The notes under the pieces are model-generated. The model worked only from the letters and a program-made list of their open reading frames with translations. It was not told where the DNA came from and searched no databases. Shown here in pieces: positions 41,842-46,769 of a DNA stretch of 46,769 nucleotides. The stretch spans positions 1 to 46,769 of the forward strand of contig JBNMLP010000022.1 of the NCBI GenBank assembly GCA_050874905.1, written 5' to 3'. The position numbers and the translations under genes are program-made. The stretch's first letter is position 1, and every line of letters begins with the position of its first letter. Source of the DNA: NC2004 sp050874905. GTDB lineage: Bacteria; Bacillota; Clostridia; Lachnospirales; Lachnospiraceae.

Positions 41842-42333
41842 TTATGCTTCATATTTTGCCATTACTTCTTCATTGGCTTTCATCGCATTTGTTTCCATCT
41901 CACGACGTTCCTCTAACAGTTTTTCACGAATCTGCTCATGCTTTACTGCCAAGATCTGCAATGCCAGATATGCTGCATTCTTGCTTCCGTTGATCGCTAC
42001 TGTTGCAACCGGAATTCCGGATGGCATCTGGACGATCGACATCAACGCATCCATACCATCTAATACAGAACCGGAAAGCGGCACTCCGATCACCGGAATC
42101 ACCGTCTGGGATGCCACAACCCCCGGAAGAGCGGCTGCCATACCTGCGGCAGTAATGATCGCCTCTGTTCCATTTTCATTACACTCTTTTATAAAGGATG
42201 ATAATCCCTCATGTGCACGGTGTGCAGACAGACAGCGCACGCTGACCTCTACTCCATAATTCTTTAAAATTCCTACTGCCGGCTCCACCTTACTTAAATC
42301 ACTGGTAGATCCCATGATGATTGCTACTCTCAT
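41842..42333 (-). CDS. purE: N5-carboxyaminoimidazole ribonucleotide mutase
   Basis: This 163-residue class I PurE interconverts N5-CAIR and CAIR. It has MGSTSDL at the N-terminus, SAHRAHEG (catalytic histidine), GMAAALPGVVAS and GSVLDGMDALMSIVQMP. The Gly-rich and SAHR motifs are typical. It lies 72 bp downstream of ribU on the same strand, with no evident promoter between them. Confidence 0.96.
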   Translation of the reverse strand: MRVAIIMGSTSDLSKVEPAVGILKNYGVEVSVRCLSAHRAHEGLSSFIKECNENGTEAIITAAGMAAALPGVVASQTVIPVIGVPLSGSVLDGMDALMSIVQMPSGIPVATVAINGSKNAAYLALQILAVKHEQIREKLLEERREMETNAMKANEEVMAKYEA

Positions 42334-42405
42334 GCTTGTTCCTCCTTGCTGTTTTTACTTCTATTTCCTGTCGCCTGAAACGGCTCCATAGATACACCAT
42401 CCGTT

Positions 42406-43029
42406 CTATTTTTTATGTCCAAGCTGCACATCATCCCCTTTGATGATCGGAGAAATACGTTTATATACGAGCATCGTCACTAGGACGTTGAGCAGTCCCT
42501 TTACAAAGGTAAATGGCATATTAAAGATGATCAGACATTTAAGCAGTGTATCTGCCTTTGCATAAATCGCCTGGTATGCCGCAATGATCGTATCCATCGG
42601 CATCATCATCGTGTAAAACGGATATACGATAAAATAATTGGATGCCACACTGACCACTGCCATCAGTACCGCTCCAAGCAGCGAACCCAGCAGCGCATTT
42701 CTTTTGGTTTTCTTGTGTTTATAGATCAGTCCGGCAGGAAGTACAAAGCAGGCTCCCAGAATAAAGTTGGAAAGCTCCCCGACACCGCCACTTTGTGTCA
42801 CCAGCAGGTGCAGCGCATTCTTCACTGCACAGATCACAACTCCAGCCACCGGACCGATGGCAAATGCTCCGATCAGTTCCGGAAGGTCGGAAAAATCCAG
42901 CTTCACAAATGCCGGGATCAGCATTGGAATTGGAAACTCAATGTACTGTAAAATAAACGCAACTGCCGATAGCATTGCTGTCATCGCAAATGCCCGGACA
43001 TTGATTCTTCTTGTTGTATTGGTATTCAT
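42406..43029 (-). CDS. ribU: ECF transporter riboflavin-binding S component
   Basis: This 207-residue membrane protein has about six hydrophobic segments. The FPIPMLIPAFVKLDFSDLP phrase followed by GAFAIGPVAG and VKNALHLL is the RibU signature. It binds riboflavin and uses the shared EcfAA'T energising module, which is not in this window. It overlaps the PHP gene by 4 bp. No FMN riboswitch precedes it, so it is not controlled by the usual clostridial FMN leader. Confidence 0.9.
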   Translation of the reverse strand: MNTNTTRRINVRAFAMTAMLSAVAFILQYIEFPIPMLIPAFVKLDFSDLPELIGAFAIGPVAGVVICAVKNALHLLVTQSGGVGELSNFILGACFVLPAGLIYKHKKTKRNALLGSLLGAVLMAVVSVASNYFIVYPFYTMMMPMDTIIAAYQAIYAKADTLLKCLIIFNMPFTFVKGLLNVLVTMLVYKRISPIIKGDDVQLGHKK

Positions 43030-43841
43030 CTCCTGTTCTCCTTTATGAATTTTTTCTGCAGCATATGAAACAGCCGCACTCTTTTCGGTAAATGAAGCAA
43101 CGCACCGATTTTATTATAAATATAAAAGCTCACTGCCAGATACAGATTAAACCGTCCAATCCGATCCTTTGTCGTGCGTCCATAGCGTTCACCCCAAACC
43201 TTAGGATACTGTCCTGACTTATAAAAGTCAATAAAATTCTCCTCTGTTTTGATCGTATCCGGCAAATAGGTACAAGCCTTTCCAAGATACTCTCCGCTAT
43301 GTGCATCCGTTCCCGCTGTAAGTGGAAGTTCAAAATGTTTCGCCAGTCTTCTGGCGTTTCGGTTCTTTTCGTCGGATTCACAGGCATTATATCCTTCCAG
43401 AAAATCAAACTGTTTGAGCAATTGATGCTTTTCAAAATAATTCCACGGCTGCGTGTTACCAAAACTCATAAACAGCTCTCCATACGGATGTGCCGGCCCT
43501 AGAATTCCATTAAAACCATGTACATATTCCACCAGATGTTTTAAACGCATCCCTCTTTGGGAAAGCAGCTCATATAATGCTTTCGGCACATGATTTGGCA
43601 CTACTACAATAAAATGACCATAATCGCAGGTATCGTATTCAATCCCACGCAGTACAACAAAATCATCTTCTCTGTGCTGTTTTTTATACTCCTCATATCC
43701 CTTATAGGAATCATGGTCTGTTACAAGCAATCCACCATATCCCAGTTCCTTTAATGCTGTTACATGATCAAAGATCGATTGCTTTGCATCGGTCGAACCC
43801 TCTTTCGTATGACAATGCAAGTCAAACTTCACGTAGTTCAT
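43026..43841 (-). CDS. PHP-domain phosphoesterase
   Basis: This 271-residue protein has the PHP metal motifs: FDLHCHT at the start, TDHDSY, GIEYDT, GPAHPYGE and GTDAHSG. It should be a metal-dependent phosphoesterase; the substrate is unknown. A C-terminal extension (about 220-271) is basic and hydrophobic. The overlap with ribU suggests co-translation, though a functional tie is unclear. Confidence 0.88.
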   Translation of the reverse strand: MNYVKFDLHCHTKEGSTDAKQSIFDHVTALKELGYGGLLVTDHDSYKGYEEYKKQHREDDFVVLRGIEYDTCDYGHFIVVVPNHVPKALYELLSQRGMRLKHLVEYVHGFNGILGPAHPYGELFMSFGNTQPWNYFEKHQLLKQFDFLEGYNACESDEKNRNARRLAKHFELPLTAGTDAHSGEYLGKACTYLPDTIKTEENFIDFYKSGQYPKVWGERYGRTTKDRIGRFNLYLAVSFYIYNKIGALLHLPKRVRLFHMLQKKFIKENRR

Positions 43842-43923
43842 TTTCTCTTCCTTCTTTCACGAAACCATCGTACCGGTCTGACATCAGATCAGCACAACGT
43901 TATCCATCTCTTTCGTAATTATC

Positions 43924-43932
43924 ATTATACCA
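43924..43932 (-). promoter_or_regulatory. Extended -10 promoter of the PHP-ribU genes
   Basis: The minus strand reads TGGTATAAT (TATAAT at 43924-43929), an extended -10 box. No clear -35 was seen. It lies about 80 bp before the PHP start. Confidence 0.5.
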
Positions 43933-43952
43933 TTTTCTACATTATTATACAT

Positions 43953-43985
43953 AAAAGAAGGGAACAAATCAATGTTGTCCCCTTC
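43953..43985 (-). terminator. Terminator after the Ig-like secreted protein gene
   Basis: On the minus strand GAAGGGGACAA pairs with TTGTTCCCTTC (11 bp, one G-U) around a 7-nt loop and is followed by TTTTA. Confidence 0.82.
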
Positions 43986-44022
43986 GCTGTCCGTGCCATC
44001 CTATGAAAATTAAAAACATACT

Positions 44023-44856
44023 TTAATAACCGTAGTAATCTTCATCCTCATCTTCGTTCTCATAATCTGAAAATGGCTCCTCGTCATCATAAGACGCTTC
44101 TTCTACTCTTACTTTACATTTTAATGTTTTTCCATGCACACGAACAATGATCGTTGCCTTTCCTTCGCCTTCTGCCTCTACATTTCCGGCTTCATCTACA
44201 CTGACAACCTCCTCATCCGTACTACGGTAAGTCGGTGTGTGAGAGCAGCCTTTTACGGTGATAAAATCATAGCTTAATTCTTCATCATCCACCGTCAGAT
44301 CCATGCTTGTCTGATTCAGCTTGATCTGTTCTACTTTGACCTTGCAGGACTTTTTGCCATTAGAGCTTGAAATCGTGATCGTCGCTTTTCCCTTTTTCTT
44401 TGCCGTGATCTTACCTCTGGCATCTACTTTAGCAACTCCCGTGTTACTGCTTTTATATGTAACAGTACCGGATGCTGATTTCACCTTTAACTGCTTGCTC
44501 TGTCCCGGAAGCAGTACGATCGATGATGGCGATACCGTCATGCTTTTTGTTTTTGTCCTGCTTGTCGTCGTTGTTTTACTTGTCGTAGTTGTTGACTTCC
44601 TGCTGCTGGAAGATGATGTGGATGGCGCACCATTCGGGAAGCATTTGCTGCAGGCCGTAAGCCCGCGCGCTTTTGCATTCTCCAATGAATCCGTATAAAA
44701 GCTGCCTCTTCCACACTTATGTGTGTGATACTTTGATCCGGTCGGTGTGACATATACCGTTGTAGCGTGTGCCGGAATCACCGGAACATTGCCGATGAGG
44801 CCTGCTCCAAATATCAGAGCCCAAAGCCATATAGATAGTTTCTTTGCTGTTTTCAT
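44023..44856 (-). CDS. Secreted protein with bacterial Ig-like (BIG2) domains
   Basis: This 277-residue protein has a signal peptide (about 1-32, cleavage near AHA-TTV). Next comes a compact motif VYVTPTGSKYHTHKCGRG with ACSKCFPNG (three cysteines and two histidines, possibly metal binding). A Ser/Thr-rich linker (about 78-105) is followed by two Ig-like BIG2-type domains (about 106-180 and 181-255) and a strongly acidic C-terminal tail rich in D, E and Y. No sortase motif is visible. It is probably a small extracellular or cell-surface protein. AAAGGGG precedes the ATG. Confidence 0.82.
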   Translation of the reverse strand: MKTAKKLSIWLWALIFGAGLIGNVPVIPAHATTVYVTPTGSKYHTHKCGRGSFYTDSLENAKARGLTACSKCFPNGAPSTSSSSSRKSTTTTSKTTTTSRTKTKSMTVSPSSIVLLPGQSKQLKVKSASGTVTYKSSNTGVAKVDARGKITAKKKGKATITISSSNGKKSCKVKVEQIKLNQTSMDLTVDDEELSYDFITVKGCSHTPTYRSTDEEVVSVDEAGNVEAEGEGKATIIVRVHGKTLKCKVRVEEASYDDEEPFSDYENEDEDEDYYGY

Positions 44857-44920
44857 GTTTTGTAACCCCTTTCCCTTACTACATCATTATCATGCTAGAT
44901 AATATCCAGAATCTGTTCCT

Positions 44921-45022
44921 TCAGATATGGACATAGCTGCAATTATATTTTTTCTTTAATAACTCGATGTCATCACAATAACGAACAATCTTTTTCAAGA
45001 TCTCCACATCATGATTCTTCAT
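44921..45022 (-). pseudogene. Truncated HEPN/DUF86-like partner of the MNT nucleotidyltransferase
   Basis: I translated this 33-codon frame directly. It starts MKNHDVEILKKIVRYCDDIE, which is the usual N-terminus of DUF86/HEPN proteins, and stops after SYVHI. A full-length member is about 110-140 residues. A shifted frame continues briefly (LKEQILDII) and then stops, so the rest has been lost. It overlaps the nucleotidyltransferase gene end by 14 bp, the normal MNT-HEPN layout. The intergenic DNA after it, up to 44857, shows nothing else. Confidence 0.65.
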
Positions 45023-45305
45023 AAAGTAACACCCCCTCACTTTGAATATGCCCCAAAAACATCTTGTCTTTTATTCCTGTTGTAACAACATCTACATGAC
45101 AATCTAAAGCAGATTCCAAATCATACACGAAAGCCATATATTTTATTAAACTTGTCATTTTTCCCTTATCCACAAAAATGTCAACATCACTCTCATCATT
45201 TGCTTCTCCTCGTGCATAAGAACCAAACAGGCACATACGAGATACGCCGTGTTTTCTTGCAATTGGAACTGTTTTGTTTCTTATTTCTTCAATTGTATAA
45301 CACAT
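45009..45305 (-). CDS. MNT-type minimal nucleotidyltransferase
   Basis: This 98-residue protein has the polymerase-beta nucleotidyltransferase signature GSYARGEANDESDVDIFVD: GS, then DxD. Small MNT proteins are typically the antitoxin of HEPN toxins and adenylylate them, and the partner gene follows. Here the partner is truncated, leaving an orphan. AGGAGGG precedes the ATG. Confidence 0.88.
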   Translation of the reverse strand: MCYTIEEIRNKTVPIARKHGVSRMCLFGSYARGEANDESDVDIFVDKGKMTSLIKYMAFVYDLESALDCHVDVVTTGIKDKMFLGHIQSEGVLLYEES

Positions 45306-45337
45306 CTCGCATCCCTCCTAAATCAATCTATATTATA

Positions 45338-45346
45338 ATTATAGCA
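45338..45346 (-). promoter_or_regulatory. Extended -10 promoter of the MNT gene
   Basis: The minus strand reads TGCTATAAT (TATAAT at 45338-45343), an extended -10 box, about 33 bp before the MNT start. A second overlapping TATAAT follows at 45332-45337. No good -35 was seen. Confidence 0.45.
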
Positions 45347-45367
45347 TAGTTCTCTGTATTTTTATAC

Positions 45368-45401
45368 AAAAAATCCCTCTACACTTATGTGTAGAGGGAT
45401 T
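45368..45401 (-). terminator. Intrinsic terminator after ppdK
   Basis: A perfect 13-bp stem AATCCCTCTACAC/GTGTAGAGGGATT with a 4-nt loop is followed on the minus strand by a T-rich tract. It lies 35 bp after the ppdK stop. Confidence 0.93.
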
Positions 45402-45435
45402 TCCTCATATCCTATTCGTAATACCAAAAATCGGA

Positions 45436-46769
45436 TTATTTGTTGGCAATTGCTGCCTGCGCAGCTGCTAAACGAGCGATTGGTACACGGAATGGTGAAC
45501 ATGATACATAGTCTAAACCAATCTTGTGGCAGAACTCTACGGAAGATGGATCTCCACCGTGCTCACCACAGATACCTACGTGAAGGTCTGGGTTAACTGG
45601 CTTACCAAGTTTGATAGCAGTCTCCATTAATTTACCAACACCAGTCTGATCTAACTTCGCAAATGGATCGTTCTCGAAGATCTTAGCGTCATAGTAAGCA
45701 TCTAAGAACTTACCAGCATCGTCACGAGAGAATCCATAAGTCATCTGAGTTAAATCGTTTGTACCGAAGCAGAAGAAGTCAGCCTCTTTTGCGATCTCGT
45801 CAGCAGTTAAAGCAGCACGAGGAATCTCGATCATAGTACCTACATGGTATTTCAGGTCTACGCCTGCAGCAGCGATCTCTGCGTCAGCAGTCTCAACAAC
45901 GACTTTCTTAACATATTTTAACTCTTTTACTTCACATACTAATGGAATCATGATCTCAGGCTCAACTGCCCAGTCTGCATGTGCTTTCTTAACCTCGATT
46001 GCAGCGCGGATAACAGCCTTTGTCTGCATCTTTGCGATCTCTGGATAAGTAACAGCAAGACGACATCCACGATGACCCATCATTGGGTTGAACTCGTGTA
46101 ATCCATCGATGATTGCCTTGATCTGCTCTACTGACTTGCCCTGTGCGTCTGCTAACTTCTTGATGTCAGCTTCCTCAGTAGGAACGAACTCATGCAGAGG
46201 TGGATCTAAGAAACGGATAGTAACTGGGTTACCTTCAAGAGCCTCATAAAGAGCCTTGAAATCTCCCTGCTGATATGGAAGGATCTTCTCTAATGCAGCT
46301 TCTCTCTCTTCTACAGTATCAGAACAGATCATCTCACGGAATGCAGCAATTCTGTCTTCCTCGAAGAACATATGCTCTGTACGGCAAAGACCGATACCTT
46401 CTGCACCTAACTCACGTGCTTTCTTAGCGTCAGCAGGAGTATCAGCGTTTGTACGAACCTTTAATGTACGGAACTCGTCAGCCCAAGCCATAACACGACC
46501 GAACTCACCAGCGATCTGAGCGTCTACAGTAGGGATCAATCCAGCGTAGATGTTACCAGTTGTACCATCGATAGAGATCTCAGAACCTTCTGTAAATGTC
46601 TGTCCAGCTAATGTGAACTTCTTGTTCTCCTCATCCATAACGATGTCGCCACAACCAGATACACAACAGGTACCCATACCACGTGCTACTACGGCAGCGT
46701 GAGATGTCATACCACCACGTACTGTTAAGATACCCTGAGAAGCTTTCATACCAGTGATATCCTCTGGAG
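45436..46769 (-). CDS. ppdK: Pyruvate, phosphate dikinase, C-terminal part (N-terminus off the window)
   Basis: About 444 codons, running off the right edge. The frame stays open through 46769, reading PEDITGMKASQGIL before the ATG at 46749, so that ATG is internal. It includes the swivelling phosphohistidine domain (TVRGGMTSHAAVVARGMG, catalytic H) and the C-terminal PEP/pyruvate TIM barrel, with GLCRTEHMFF, FGTNDLTQMTYGFSRDD and HVGICGEHGGDP. It interconverts pyruvate, ATP and phosphate with PEP, AMP and PPi, a glycolytic or gluconeogenic step in anaerobes. The full-length family is about 870-890 residues. Codon use is strongly biased, as in highly expressed genes. Confidence 0.96.
   Translation of the reverse strand, partial: PEDITGMKASQGILTVRGGMTSHAAVVARGMGTCCVSGCGDIVMDEENKKFTLAGQTFTEGSEISIDGTTGNIYAGLIPTVDAQIAGEFGRVMAWADEFRTLKVRTNADTPADAKKARELGAEGIGLCRTEHMFFEEDRIAAFREMICSDTVEEREAALEKILPYQQGDFKALYEALEGNPVTIRFLDPPLHEFVPTEEADIKKLADAQGKSVEQIKAIIDGLHEFNPMMGHRGCRLAVTYPEIAKMQTKAVIRAAIEVKKAHADWAVEPEIMIPLVCEVKELKYVKKVVVETADAEIAAAGVDLKYHVGTMIEIPRAALTADEIAKEADFFCFGTNDLTQMTYGFSRDDAGKFLDAYYDAKIFENDPFAKLDQTGVGKLMETAIKLGKPVNPDLHVGICGEHGGDPSSVEFCHKIGLDYVSCSPFRVPIARLAAAQAAIANK

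Noticed and set aside
42334..42405. Possible riboswitch before purE, or FMN riboswitch for ribU
   Set aside because: The 72-bp gap is too short for a purine or FMN aptamer and holds no conserved core; ribU overlaps the gene before it.

Overview
The window looks like chromosomal DNA of a low-to-mid GC, Gram-positive obligate anaerobe, most probably a Lachnospiraceae-type gut Clostridium. This is inferred from gene order and protein style: the yicC-gmk-rpoZ-priA-def-fmt-rsmB-rlmN-prpC-prkC-rsgA-rpe cluster, a T-box leader, an ECF-type riboflavin carrier, pyruvate phosphate dikinase, AprAB-type APS reductase, and strong AGGAGG ribosome binding sites. Almost every gene lies on the minus strand; purC is the only clear plus-strand gene.

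Region 1 (1-2850) is accessory. It holds the start of a secreted protein that runs off the left edge, a TetR regulator with a palindrome inside its own promoter, and an AAA/DUF4143 ATPase preceded by three 15-bp repeats.

Region 2 (2911-24325) is the centrepiece: 24 tightly spaced or overlapping minus-strand genes, apparently one supraoperon, read from a good promoter before cysK down to a terminator after a CymR-like regulator. In transcription order it encodes cysteine synthase, a sulfate ABC importer (sbp, cysT, cysW, cysA), APS reductase (aprA, aprB), ATP sulfurylase (cysD, cysN), an O-acetylhomoserine sulfhydrylase, a small siroheme sulfite reductase with built-in ferredoxin clusters, TusA, a thioredoxin, a ThiS-like sulfur carrier ending GGGAR, its ThiF/MoeB-like activating enzyme and a JAMM peptidase. 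The complete glutamyl-tRNA-to-siroheme pathway (hemA, Met8-like, hemC, cobA-hemD fusion, hemB, hemL), a thioredoxin reductase and the regulator follow. Together these genes import sulfate, activate it, reduce it by way of APS and sulfite to sulfide, build the siroheme that sulfite reductase needs, and fix the sulfur into cysteine and homocysteine. The carrier, activating enzyme, JAMM peptidase and MetY-type enzyme resemble the protein-thiocarboxylate homocysteine route (HcyS/HcyF/HcyD) known from Wolinella.

Region 3 (24349-27041) holds a 467-bp fold-back element whose two halves pair along nearly their whole length, then cstA behind a clear T-box riboswitch.

Region 4 (27097-40785) is the conserved housekeeping operon running from a consensus promoter before yicC to cobO. 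It is unusual in ending with a putative corrinoid-related gene and cobO, and in lacking remA.

Region 5 (40813-46769) has divergent purC, a shared terminator, a PHP-ribU-purE group, a secreted Ig-like protein, a nucleotidyltransferase with a truncated HEPN partner, and the C-terminal part of ppdK running off the right edge. No tRNA, rRNA, CRISPR array or intact transposase was seen.
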